This document shows, one piece after another, positions 33,580 to 41,280 of a stretch of DNA of 64,000 nucleotides. The notes under the pieces were generated by a model that did no database searches, was not told where the DNA came from, and was given only the letters and a program-made list of their open reading frames with translations. The stretch lies in contig NZ_CP146991.1 of NCBI RefSeq assembly GCF_001941975.2, positions 1,970,524 to 2,034,523 on the forward strand. Direction: 5' to 3'. The position numbers were made by a program, and so were the translations under genes. Origin of the DNA: Sporomusa sphaeroides DSM 2875. GTDB lineage: Bacteria > Bacillota > Negativicutes > Sporomusales > Sporomusaceae. Each line of letters begins with the position of its first letter. Within the stretch, counting starts at the first letter, position 1.

Positions 33580-33634
33580 ATAGTTAGATAAATTAAACTA
33601 AAGTATTACAAAATAAACAGAGAGGGTGCGAAAA

Positions 33635-34060
33635 ATGTTGAAATCCATAGTAACAACCATAGGCAATGCCCTGGTAGCCAAAGGCATATCCCGCCCGGAA
33701 GCTTTTCAAAAAGCCTGGGGCATGGCAAGGAGCAAGTTCTTTACCAAGGCCGTTGGCGTTACTGTGGGGAACCGGCAGGAAGCATTAAAGCGGCTGGCAC
33801 AGTATGAGCGGGAACTGGTCAAGGTGTACCTGGTACATGAAAGTAATAACCCGGTTGATGCTAACGCTGTGGCCGTAGTGGTTACTGTGGCAGGCAGCAA
33901 GGAATACAAGATAGGCTATATCAAAGCTAAATACACTGCACTACTGGCAAGGGTAATAGATAAGGTCGGCGGCAAGCTGGGAGCAGCAGTAGAGAATATT
34001 ACGGGCGGGGGCGGGGTGAAACGGTACGGCTTAAATATCAGCTATGCACTAGGTGCATAG
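33635..34060 (+). CDS. HIRAN-domain protein, 141 residues
   Basis: After a 35-residue helical start, the protein reads VGVTVGNRQEALKRLAQYER, VKVYLVHESNNPVDANAVAV, and KIGYIKAKYTALLARVID. The EsNNPvDaNAVaV...IGYi pattern is that of the HIRAN domain, which binds DNA 3' ends or damaged DNA in SNF2 helicases and occurs alone in phages. ATG 33635 follows AGAGAGGGTG. First gene under the rightward promoter. Confidence 0.75.
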   Translation: MLKSIVTTIGNALVAKGISRPEAFQKAWGMARSKFFTKAVGVTVGNRQEALKRLAQYERELVKVYLVHESNNPVDANAVAVVVTVAGSKEYKIGYIKAKYTALLARVIDKVGGKLGAAVENITGGGGVKRYGLNISYALGA

Positions 34061-34186
34061 GAAAAGGCTGCTCAGTGTACCACCACTAAACAGCCAGGGA
34101 CAAGCAGAAACCAGAAAAGCCCCGCTGTCAAATCCATTCTATCAGGCGGCGGGGTACATAGTCAAACTGATGGGAGGATACAAAAT

Positions 34187-34375
34187 ATGACAGACTTTGA
34201 GAAGGAACGTCTCAACCGTTATATTACCGATGCCGGCCAATGGCTGACCACCATTCAGTCTATATTGCAATATCCTAAGACACCGGCTCAGGCGGCAGCA
34301 TTAACCCTTACCTGGGCGGCTAGCGAATTGGTTAGAGGAATTAAGCAGCAAATACTCATAGATAAAGGGCGGTAA
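34187..34375 (+). CDS. Small protein of unknown function, 62 residues
   Basis: Helical product (ERLNRYITDAGQWLTTIQSI, AAALTLTWAASELVRGIKQQ). TGGGAGGATAC precedes the ATG. No recognised family. Confidence 0.5.
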   Translation: MTDFEKERLNRYITDAGQWLTTIQSILQYPKTPAQAAALTLTWAASELVRGIKQQILIDKGR

Positions 34376-34380
34376 AATAT

Positions 34381-34560
34381 ATGTTTTCAAAAATGCCGCG
34401 AATTATGGCACGTCTTGAAAGCGAAGCAATGAAATCTAAGCTACAGCGATTGGCCAGAGAAAATGGCCGTACTCTTAGCAGTGAAGTTGGGCAGATTGTA
34501 AAGCGGTACATTATGCAATATGAACAAAAATATGGTGAAATAAAAATCCATAAAGATTAA
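34381..34560 (+). CDS. Arc-type ribbon-helix-helix protein, 59 residues
   Basis: Short protein with a beta strand and two helices in the ribbon-helix-helix pattern (PRIMARLESEAMKSKLQRLA, then GRTLSSEVGQIVKRYIMQYE). Starts six bases after the previous gene. It is followed by a second protein of the same fold, so the pair may be paralogues or co-regulators. Confidence 0.55.
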   Translation: MFSKMPRIMARLESEAMKSKLQRLARENGRTLSSEVGQIVKRYIMQYEQKYGEIKIHKD

Positions 34561-34599
34561 CGAATATATCAGAACCCTTTGTTTAAAGGAGTGAGGAAC

Positions 34600-35151
34600 A
34601 TGTCGCCAAACCTACCAAGTGTCGGAATAAGACTTAGCGATTCTTTAAAAGCGAAGTTGCTGTATATCGCGGAACATAATAACCGTTCTATAGACAAGGA
34701 AATAGCAGCAGTTCTAACCTGGTATGTAAATAAGTTTGAACAAAAGCGCGGTAAAATCAAAGTAAATTTGGCAAAAGATCTGGAAAATTATCAAAACACT
34801 ACGGATAATGGGGGAATGAGCATGTACATGTCAAACCGTATTTGCCCAGATTGCGGTGAAAAATTAATGCTGGCTTGGCGTTGGCCCGAAATTATTATGA
34901 ATCGTCCGGTTCGTCTGGTGTTTATCTGCAAGCAATGCAATGGCGAAGTAAAAGAAATCCCTGAGAGCTCTACTGTTATCTATGCAAATGGTCGCAATGT
35001 GTTAGATCGGCATATTGATGTATATAATCAGGCAGTTCCTTTCATGGCTGAGAATTATTTACGCATTAACACAAGGGATATACACCAGAGTAGTGACCCC
35101 GCGATAATAGCTTATAGGCAGGGGCTTACCGCGGCGTGTGCGATAGGCTAA
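34600..35151 (+). CDS. Ribbon-helix-helix plus zinc-ribbon protein, 183 residues
   Basis: The N-terminal 50 residues (SVGIRLSDSLKAKLLYIAEH, SIDKEIAAVLTWYVNKFE) form an Arc-like ribbon-helix-helix; from residue 80 a zinc ribbon follows (ICPDCGEKLML...FICKQCNGEV). AAGGAG and GAGGAA stand before ATG 34600. An internal Met (about 74, preceded by GGGGGAATGAGC) could be a second start producing the zinc-ribbon part alone. Confidence 0.55.
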   Translation: MSPNLPSVGIRLSDSLKAKLLYIAEHNNRSIDKEIAAVLTWYVNKFEQKRGKIKVNLAKDLENYQNTTDNGGMSMYMSNRICPDCGEKLMLAWRWPEIIMNRPVRLVFICKQCNGEVKEIPESSTVIYANGRNVLDRHIDVYNQAVPFMAENYLRINTRDIHQSSDPAIIAYRQGLTAACAIG

Positions 35152-35178
35152 CAGTGACAGAATCAGTCTAGTTGATTG

Positions 35179-35195
35179 GGCGGGGTAGCCCCGCC
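35179..35195. repeat. GC-rich hairpin, GGCGGGG/CCCCGCC
   Basis: Seven-base perfect stem with a 3-base loop in an intercistronic gap of the island. Confidence 0.6.
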
Positions 35196-35268
35196 TACTT
35201 GCTATAAAAACAATGAACCGGGAACAAAAAGCAAATACCAACACATTATTTTGAATGGAGAGATAATT

Positions 35269-35457
35269 ATGATGAACGATGTAAAAACCACTGTTGTTGT
35301 TATGCAGACTGATGGACAAAAAACAAACCTTTTCATATATGGGGCAAAGTCGATAAAGGAACTCCATGATGTAAGCAAGGTCGCTTTAAAACTAGACAAT
35401 TGTAGTATCCACTATATTGACAAAATAGATAGTTTAGCTAAGGTCTTAGTGGCCTAG
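35269..35457 (+). CDS. Small protein of unknown function, 62 residues
   Basis: Product MMNDVKTTVVVMQTDGQKTN then beta/alpha residues ending LDNCSIHYIDKIDSLAKVLVA. GGAGAG precedes the ATG pair at 35269/35272. No recognised family. Confidence 0.5.
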   Translation: MMNDVKTTVVVMQTDGQKTNLFIYGAKSIKELHDVSKVALKLDNCSIHYIDKIDSLAKVLVA

Positions 35458-35499
35458 CACTGCAAATGACCAAAAGTAATAGTGAGACAACAAGAAGGG

Positions 35500-35518
35500 G
35501 TGGGGCAATCCCGCCCAC
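35500..35518. repeat. GC-rich hairpin, GTGGGG/CCCGCCCAC
   Basis: Short imperfect stem before the integrase gene; same type as at 28965. Confidence 0.5.
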
Positions 35519-35579
35519 TACTCAATAAAAAAAGTATAGCAAGCCTAAAACAGGCGAATAATGAAGGGTGGTGTGAGTA

Positions 35580-36731
35580 ATGGCAAAGCGTGAATCAGGG
35601 GTTGGCACAGAGATTAAATGGCTGGAAGATAAGCAGTTATTTTGCCAGCGGTTTGGCTATAAGGATAAGGCCGGCAGGAACAAGGTTAAGGCTATTTATG
35701 GCAAGAGCAAAGGTGAGATAGCTGAGAAGCGCAAGGCATGGCAGAAGGAGTTAGAATCCGGGGTTGATATGGCGGCCAGCAAAGGAACTTTTGGGCAGTT
35801 AATCTCTAACTGGTTAGAGGTTGACAAGAAAAAGACACTTGAGATTACTTCATATGAATTGTATAAGTCGCTGATAAATAAACATATCATTCCTGAGCTT
35901 GGCAAGACAAAGTTAAAAGATTTGGACAGAGTAAGAATACAGCAATTCATTAACAGCAAGGATGAAAAACTATCTAGAAAAAGCTTGGAATTACTGCGAA
36001 CTATCATTGGAAATTGCTTGAGCAATGCGGTATTAGATGACATCATTATTAAAAATCCAGCTATAGGGGTAAAGATACCCAAAAAGCCTGTTGCAGGCAG
36101 GGACGAAGTAAAGCCCTTTACTGAGGAAGAATTAGGCAAGATATTAAAATCCAGTGACGGAAAGTATCTTCAGAATATCATTTATGTGGCGGCCTTTACA
36201 GGCATGAGAAAAGGCGAGTTGCTAGGCTTGCGCTGGCAGGACGTTGATACTAAAAAAGGTGTGATTAATGTCCGGCAAGGTGCTAAGTACACAGCCACAG
36301 AGCAAAAAATGATTGTAGGGAACTTAAAGACGGAAAAAGCATTCCGTACAATTCCAATTAATGATAAGGTAAAGGCCGCTCTCAAGAAGCAGAAAGCATG
36401 GCAGGCCGCCAATAAGCTAGAGCTAGGAACTGCCTACACCAATAACAACCTAGTATTCACGCTTGAAACAGGCGAAATGGTTAAAGGTACACAGATTACA
36501 AACGCATTTTGCCGAGCAACTAAGGCAGCAGGTGTAGAGTATAGGAGCTTTCACCAACTACGGCATACGTTCGCCTCCATAGCGATAAGCCGGAAGGTAA
36601 ACATCAAAACACTGTCTGAGGTATTAGGGCATACCAATATTCAGATAACATACAACAAGTATGGGCACCTTTTAGAAGGTGATGCTGAAAGTGTAATAGA
36701 TGCAGTATCCAATTATTTAGCGGGATTATAA
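35580..36731 (+). CDS. Tyrosine integrase of the element
   Basis: The 383-residue protein has an N-terminal arm-binding domain (GVGTEIKWLEDKQLFCQRFG), a SAM-like core-binding domain (GQLISNWLEVDKKKTLEITS) and the catalytic domain with Arg in TGMRKGELLGL (about 210), HxxRH in HQLRHTFAS (about 325-329), LGHTN (His 351) and the nucleophile Tyr in NKYGH (361). It resembles Tn916/phage-type integrases and is the enzyme expected to use the flanking 17-bp repeats. Confidence 0.93.
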   Translation: MAKRESGVGTEIKWLEDKQLFCQRFGYKDKAGRNKVKAIYGKSKGEIAEKRKAWQKELESGVDMAASKGTFGQLISNWLEVDKKKTLEITSYELYKSLINKHIIPELGKTKLKDLDRVRIQQFINSKDEKLSRKSLELLRTIIGNCLSNAVLDDIIIKNPAIGVKIPKKPVAGRDEVKPFTEEELGKILKSSDGKYLQNIIYVAAFTGMRKGELLGLRWQDVDTKKGVINVRQGAKYTATEQKMIVGNLKTEKAFRTIPINDKVKAALKKQKAWQAANKLELGTAYTNNNLVFTLETGEMVKGTQITNAFCRATKAAGVEYRSFHQLRHTFASIAISRKVNIKTLSEVLGHTNIQITYNKYGHLLEGDAESVIDAVSNYLAGL

Positions 36732-36743
36732 AAGGTTGTTTTG

Positions 36744-36776
36744 CCGTCCGCCGGGAAACTGGTGGGCGGTTTTTTG
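36744..36776 (+). terminator. Terminator after the integrase gene
   Basis: CCGTCCGCC-gggaaact-GGTGGGCGG stem (two G-T pairs) followed by TTTTTTGTTTTT. It separates the integrase from the cargo operon. Confidence 0.85.
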
Positions 36777-37119
36777 TTTTTGCATAAAACTTCCTTTCCT
36801 AAATGTAATAAATTGGTCTGGCTTATTTACCTGCAACCTCAAACTATGCGATAATATACATAGGAATATCTACTTGTTACATGTCTATTGTGAGGATACA
36901 AATATTAAAAATGCACACAAGTATACATAAAAAAAGGAAATACCTGTGGACAAGTAAAGCGTTTTATCCACAAAGATTACATAATGCAGTATTTTTCTTA
37001 CATAATATGGATTTTGATATAGAACATGTTGGTAACTTTGTGGATATCTTGGAAGGTATTTCCAGTTAGATATAGAATAAGACATCAACATATATAAGGA
37101 TTACTGAACAGGGGGCATT
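36777..37119. other. Leader region of the cargo operon with DnaA-box-like words
   Basis: No convincing gene. TTATCCACA at 36964-36972 is a perfect DnaA box; TGTGGACAA (36945-36953) and TGTGGATAT (37039-37047) differ from its reverse complement by one base each. The first two form an inverted pair. AT-rich sequence surrounds them. It must also hold the promoter for 37120, which I cannot place. Confidence 0.45.
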
Positions 37120-37428
37120 ATGGGAGTTGTTATAAAAGAAAACGTTCCGTGTGAAATAGAAACTCCAAAAAAGGCTAATTCTATTAGGATTCATAGTATC
37201 GTCAAAGACGAAATAGTTATTGACTTTGGGCATGCAACACCAATAAATGAGTGTAAGGATTTCAATGTTGATGTTGTTGCTAGAGTTTCTATAGCACCAA
37301 AGATGATAAAAGAAATTACAGCCAGATTGTTAATTGCGGGTATGGAGTACCAAGAAAAATTCAATACTTCTATTGGCCTAAACGTAGAGAAGCGTGATGA
37401 GGATGCTTCTGTTGATAGAGGTGAATAA
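37120..37428 (+). CDS. Cargo gene 1: DUF3467-like protein, 102 residues
   Basis: The product reads SIRIHSIVKDEIVIDFGHAT, then DVVARVSIAPKMIKEITARL followed by GMEYQEKF. This pattern (beta strands ending in xDF, then ARxxxxP, then a helix and a YE-like end) is that of DUF3467, a small family known beside other conserved genes. ATG after AGGGGGCATT. First of three same-strand genes packed with a 2-base gap and a 4-base overlap. Confidence 0.55.
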   Translation: MGVVIKENVPCEIETPKKANSIRIHSIVKDEIVIDFGHATPINECKDFNVDVVARVSIAPKMIKEITARLLIAGMEYQEKFNTSIGLNVEKRDEDASVDRGE

Positions 37429-37430
37429 AA

Positions 37431-38072
37431 ATGTCATATAATGGTAATACTGTGCGTATAGATATTGATAACAACGGAAGAGCTGACATTGTATATTATG
37501 ATGTAAAAGAAATGCAGTCTATTTTAGCGAGCTCGCGACCGAAAAGCGAAAATGCGTGGCAAATACTAGCTAGTAGAATGTACAAAGCAAATGTTGCCGA
37601 TTTTATTAAATTTGGAGATTCTTTGAATCGCGTAAATAAGACTATAAGTGATTGGAGTCTCGAATTTTTACAAGCGGATTCTTCTGTTGATTTCAGTGGG
37701 AGTACGCCAATGAAAATTATATCAATAAAACAAAAAAAAGGTGCACAAGCTTGTTGTGATTTTGAGCAATTATCTAATTTGTTTGATATAGACAAAGAAG
37801 CTTGCGATTTTATTCGAAATAATTCTTTTCTTTTGCCGTTATTGGAAACACTACATTCAAAAATATTTGATTATTTCACCGATGCTAAACTTGGTCTCGA
37901 AGTTGTTAAAGATCCAGAAATAAAAGATGAGTCTCAATTATTTTTATCAATAGCTACAAGTACAAATCCTGAGTATGCCATCGAAAAATTATATGAGTTT
38001 GATCAGCAATGGTGGTTAGCAAATGTACACCAAGCCCAAGGTAAACTTTGTTTAGATGTGGTGTTCATATGA
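37431..38072 (+). CDS. Cargo gene 2: uncharacterised protein, 213 residues
   Basis: Not assigned to a family. The N-terminus is beta-rich (NTVRIDIDNNGRADIVYYDV), the middle is helical, and the C-terminus ends FDQQWWLANVHQAQGKLCLD, an ending I associate with uncharacterised proteins encoded beside small HEPN proteins. It starts two bases after cargo gene 1 and overlaps cargo gene 3 by four bases, so the three products are probably made in a fixed ratio. Confidence 0.55.
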   Translation: MSYNGNTVRIDIDNNGRADIVYYDVKEMQSILASSRPKSENAWQILASRMYKANVADFIKFGDSLNRVNKTISDWSLEFLQADSSVDFSGSTPMKIISIKQKKGAQACCDFEQLSNLFDIDKEACDFIRNNSFLLPLLETLHSKIFDYFTDAKLGLEVVKDPEIKDESQLFLSIATSTNPEYAIEKLYEFDQQWWLANVHQAQGKLCLDVVFI

Positions 38073-38500
38073 GTACCTTTGATTGGAGTAATTATTTGAC
38101 TTTTGCACAGGAGATTTGCGGTAAAAACAATGGACAAAATCCATGCCAAGAGGCCAAAATGAGATGTGCAATAAGTCGAGCTTACTATAGTGCATTTTGC
38201 AATGCCCGTAATTTCTTGAAAGATAATGGAGTTGATCTTCCGGACGATGCCAAGGTTCACGAAGTTGTTAAAAGCCAGTTTAATAAAAGTGCCAATGAGA
38301 CATATCAACAGATTGGAGAAAATTTGAATAGGCTGCGAATTGCAAGAAATAAAGCTGATTACAACAATAAGTATTATATAAACAATAGAGCGGCAACCAA
38401 CCTTGTGGGAGAGGCCATAAAATCTATAAGTTATTGTGAGACAGTAATCAGTAAATTACATAAACTATCACAAGACAAACAAACGAGCCAAGCCAAATAA
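38069..38500 (+). CDS. Cargo gene 3: HEPN-like protein, 143 residues
   Basis: Helical protein with the HEPN layout: CAISRAYYSAFCNARNFL (about 33-50) as first helix and RLRIARNKADYNNKYY (about 88-103) at the position of the catalytic RxxxxH motif. Here it is RNKADY, with Tyr in place of His, a variant seen in one HEPN branch. Many HEPN proteins are RNases in toxin-antitoxin or anti-phage systems. ATG 38069 overlaps the previous stop; an upstream start would add seven unsupported residues. Confidence 0.65.
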   Translation: MSTFDWSNYLTFAQEICGKNNGQNPCQEAKMRCAISRAYYSAFCNARNFLKDNGVDLPDDAKVHEVVKSQFNKSANETYQQIGENLNRLRIARNKADYNNKYYINNRAATNLVGEAIKSISYCETVISKLHKLSQDKQTSQAK

Positions 38501-38542
38501 TAATACTACAGACTGCTACCAGGCGATTTCAGTTTTTGCTTT

Positions 38543-38575
38543 AAGCCGCATCCTCCAGGGTGCGGTTTTCGTTTG
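38543..38575 (+). terminator. Terminator after the cargo operon
   Basis: CCGCATCC-tcca-GGGTGCGG stem followed by TTTTCGTTTG. Confidence 0.75.
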
Positions 38576-38613
38576 TTTATCAGACATTTTGGGAATAATC
38601 CCTTGCAGGTTTT

Positions 38614-38634
38614 GTATTACAATAAATATTACAA
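38614..38634 (+). repeat. Sub-terminal 21-bp direct repeat, right copy
   Basis: Identical to 23678-23698; followed by an inverted ATTGTAAT (38637-38644), giving a cluster of ATTACAA-type words at the right end. Confidence 0.65.
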
Positions 38635-38730
38635 TCATTGTAATACACCGCTAATTAACAAAGTACCTAAAAGTGAATAAAGCTAGCATAATCAAGTGCC
38701 ATAAAGCATAGATAAATAGTGAATATAAAA

Positions 38731-38747
38731 TATGATATTAAGTTAAG
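38731..38747 (+). repeat. attR candidate (17-bp direct repeat)
   Basis: TATGATATTAAGTTAAG, identical to 23585-23601. Sequence to the right leads directly into yqzK. Confidence 0.75.
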
Positions 38748-38788
38748 CCAGAGCCCATATTTCTAACGGGGGAGGGAAGAACAAGCGT

Positions 38789-39016
38789 ATGGTAGTGATG
38801 TTTTCTTGGCGGCGTGTAATCAAGCGGTCCAAACTGTATATTAGAATCGTCCTATTAACGCTTATCATCTTCTACATTCTGCCCAAATTAATGACCATGC
38901 TTTGGGAGTTTAGTAATCCCGGTCTTAAAATACGGGACCAGCACTTGTTAGAAAAACCGCTGCGGGTTATGACTGAAGCAAAGACGGCTGTCTCTTTACA
39001 GTATGACATAGATTAG
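38789..39016 (+). CDS. yqzK: YqzK-like DUF4227 membrane protein, 75 residues
   Basis: A small protein with one membrane helix (LYIRIVLLTLIIFYILPKLM) and a short C-terminal tail, as in B. subtilis YqzK (DUF4227). The same neighbour, xerD, follows in B. subtilis. The function is unknown. GGGGGAGGG lies upstream; the spacing to ATG 38789 is a little long. Confidence 0.65.
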   Translation: MVVMFSWRRVIKRSKLYIRIVLLTLIIFYILPKLMTMLWEFSNPGLKIRDQHLLEKPLRVMTEAKTAVSLQYDID

Positions 39017-39162
39017 CATTTTCTCACTAAAAAACACTAAAACTTTACAAAACATGATAGACAAATAAAGGAAAAGTAAACTTCATGTTGAATAAAGAAA
39101 TAGACCAGATACTGTGAATATTCAGCCGATAATCTGGGAAGGAAAAAGGGTGGTAAAATAAA

Positions 39163-40050
39163 ATGGAATCGTATGTTAACGAATTTATTAACTATCTTGC
39201 AGTTGAGCGAGGGTTAGCCCAAAATACGCTAGAATCCTATGGGCGGGATTTACGGCAGTTTCACACGTTTTTGCAAAATAGTCAATTAGATTTTTTACGG
39301 AATTCGAATCGTGACACCATCCTAAGTTATCTTAATAATCTCCAAATGAAGGGGCGCGCCGTTTCCACGATATCACGTAATCTTGCTGCCATAAAATCTT
39401 TTTATCAATACCTGGTCAGAGAGCGTCATCTGGAAAAAGATCCTGCTGTCAATCTGGAATCACCCAAGTTGGAGAAAAAACTGCCCAAAATTCTTAGCAT
39501 TACTGAAGTGGAAGAATTATTAAAACAACCTAATGCGTTTCAACCTACCGGTCTGCGGGACAAAGCCATGCTGGAGTTATTGTATGCCACAGGTATCCGG
39601 GTTTCTGAACTTATCTGTCTGAACATATCTGATGTTAACCTGGAGATGGGTTATATTAAGTGTTATGGTAAAGGTGCCAAAGAACGCATTGTGCCGCTTG
39701 GCTCTATTGCCGCCAGATGTGTGCAGGAATACATCGGCAAAGGTCGACCGAAACTGGTGCGTACTTATGAAGAAGCTTCGTTATTTGTTAACCATCATGG
39801 TAATCGTCTTACCAGGCAGGGCTTTTGGAAGATTATCAAGAAATATGCATTAGAAGCAGATATTACCAAAGAGATCACTCCCCATACCTTAAGACATTCC
39901 TTTGCCACACATTTGTTAGAAAATGGCGCAGATTTGCGTTCGGTTCAGGAAATGCTTGGTCATGCCGATATTTCGACAACTCAAATCTATACGCATGTAA
40001 CCAAAAACCGTTTAAAAGAAGTATATGATAAAACTCATCCGCGTGCATAA
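39163..40050 (+). CDS. xerD: Site-specific tyrosine recombinase XerD
   Basis: XerD acts with XerC at dif to resolve chromosome dimers. The 295-residue protein has the SAM-like N-domain (YLAVERGLAQNTLESYGRDL), catalytic Arg in YATGIRVSEL, KGAKERIVPLG, HTLRHSFATHLL and LGHADISTTQIYTHV. Length and synteny (yqzK upstream, deoB downstream) are those of B. subtilis ripX/xerD. It is a housekeeping gene, not part of the island. Confidence 0.93.
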   Translation: MESYVNEFINYLAVERGLAQNTLESYGRDLRQFHTFLQNSQLDFLRNSNRDTILSYLNNLQMKGRAVSTISRNLAAIKSFYQYLVRERHLEKDPAVNLESPKLEKKLPKILSITEVEELLKQPNAFQPTGLRDKAMLELLYATGIRVSELICLNISDVNLEMGYIKCYGKGAKERIVPLGSIAARCVQEYIGKGRPKLVRTYEEASLFVNHHGNRLTRQGFWKIIKKYALEADITKEITPHTLRHSFATHLLENGADLRSVQEMLGHADISTTQIYTHVTKNRLKEVYDKTHPRA

Positions 40051-40086
40051 TACTATATACACTACTTCACAGAGGAGCTATACAAC

Positions 40087-41274
40087 TTGTTTAGACGTAT
40101 ATTTGTGATTGTACTTGACAGCGTAGGGATTGGTGCTATGCCTGATGCCCACGAATACGGTGACGCCGGGGCCAATACGCTGGTACATATTGCTGAAACT
40201 AAGGGCGGACTTACTTTGCCAGTACTGGCAAGCATGGGATTAGGCTTAATTGAGCCCATTGCCGGTGTTCCGGCAGTTTCCCGCCCTATTGCTGCTTTCG
40301 GAAAAATGGCAGAGCTGTCGAAAGGAAAAGATACGACAAGCGGTCATTGGGAATTGGCAGGCTGCCCGCTGTTTACTTCATTTCCCGTCTATCCTAACGG
40401 TTTTCCGGCCGAAATTATTGAAAGCTTCAAGCTGCATTCCGGGTTGGACGTCTTGGGCAACAAAGCAGCTTCCGGCACAGAGATTATTGCCGAGCTGGGA
40501 GAAGAACACATGCGTTCAGGCCGACCGATCGTATATACGTCTGCTGACAGTGTTTTTCAAATTGCTGCTCATGAGGAGATTATTCCCCTGACCCGTTTAT
40601 ATGAGTTATGCAAAATTGCGAGAGACAAAGTTTGCCTTGGCGACCATGCTGTGGGCCGGATTATTGCCAGGCCGTTTATCGGTAAACCGGGGAATTTTGT
40701 CCGTACGGCTAACCGCCATGATTACAGTCTGGAACCGCCAGCGCCAACAGTGCTTGACCTGCTTAAAGAGAGCGGTTTTGCCGTCACTGGTATTGGTAAA
40801 ATTGCCGACATTTATGCCCACCGGGGCCTGACGGAATCTTATCCCACAAAATCCAACAGTCATGCCATGGAAGTGCTTACCGATTTAGCAGGCAAAAGTT
40901 TGCCAAGCGGATTAATTATGGCCAATCTTGTTGATTTTGACAGCATTTACGGACACCGCAACGATGCGGCAGGTTATGGGCAGGCTTTGGAAGAATTTGA
41001 TACAGCTCTTGCCGGCTTTGTGTCCAGGATGACAGAAGAGGATCTGCTGATTATTACCGCTGATCATGGCTGTGATCCTACTGTAGCGGGAACAGATCAT
41101 ACCAGAGAGTATGTACCGCTGTTGGCGTATCATAAGAGACTGGCAACAACACCGCAGCCAGTCAATTTAGGGATACGCTCTACCTTTGCCGATGTGGGGG
41201 CAACTGTGGCCGCGAATTTCTCTCTGGCGCCGTTAGCCTATGGACATAGCTTCTTAAAAGACCTTTTGAGGTGA
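40087..41274 (+). CDS. deoB: Phosphopentomutase
   Basis: DeoB interconverts ribose/deoxyribose 1- and 5-phosphates. The 395-residue protein has the alkaline-phosphatase-superfamily metal sites VLDSVGIGAMPD, DTTSGHWE and ITADHGCDPT. TTG start at 40087 after GAGGAG. It is followed six bases later by the nucleoside phosphorylase gene, which supplies its substrate. Confidence 0.96.
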   Translation: MFRRIFVIVLDSVGIGAMPDAHEYGDAGANTLVHIAETKGGLTLPVLASMGLGLIEPIAGVPAVSRPIAAFGKMAELSKGKDTTSGHWELAGCPLFTSFPVYPNGFPAEIIESFKLHSGLDVLGNKAASGTEIIAELGEEHMRSGRPIVYTSADSVFQIAAHEEIIPLTRLYELCKIARDKVCLGDHAVGRIIARPFIGKPGNFVRTANRHDYSLEPPAPTVLDLLKESGFAVTGIGKIADIYAHRGLTESYPTKSNSHAMEVLTDLAGKSLPSGLIMANLVDFDSIYGHRNDAAGYGQALEEFDTALAGFVSRMTEEDLLIITADHGCDPTVAGTDHTREYVPLLAYHKRLATTPQPVNLGIRSTFADVGATVAANFSLAPLAYGHSFLKDLLR

Positions 41275-41280
41275 AAAATA

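Larger units (their letters stand above)
23585..38747. mobile_element. Integrated element: defective prophage or phage-satellite-like island, about 15.2 kb
   Basis: Bounded by a 17-bp direct repeat and inserted between spoIIM and yqzK, which are near neighbours in Bacillus. It carries two or three excisionase-like genes, phage replication genes, small zinc-ribbon genes, a tail-hub gene, terminase remnants, a divergent repressor switch and a tyrosine integrase. Many GC-rich intercistronic hairpins and visibly more AT-rich coding sequence set it apart from its flanks. No capsid, portal, large terminase, holin or lysin is visible. Boundaries are inferred from the repeats. Confidence 0.85.

Noticed and set aside
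36881-37069. Frame of 62 codons between the integrase and the cargo operon
   Set aside because: Weak start, AT-driven composition, overlaps DnaA-box-like words; looks non-coding.
39163-40050. xerD as the integrase of the island
   Set aside because: It lies outside the repeats, has XerD length and motifs, and keeps its Bacillus neighbours; the island has its own integrase.
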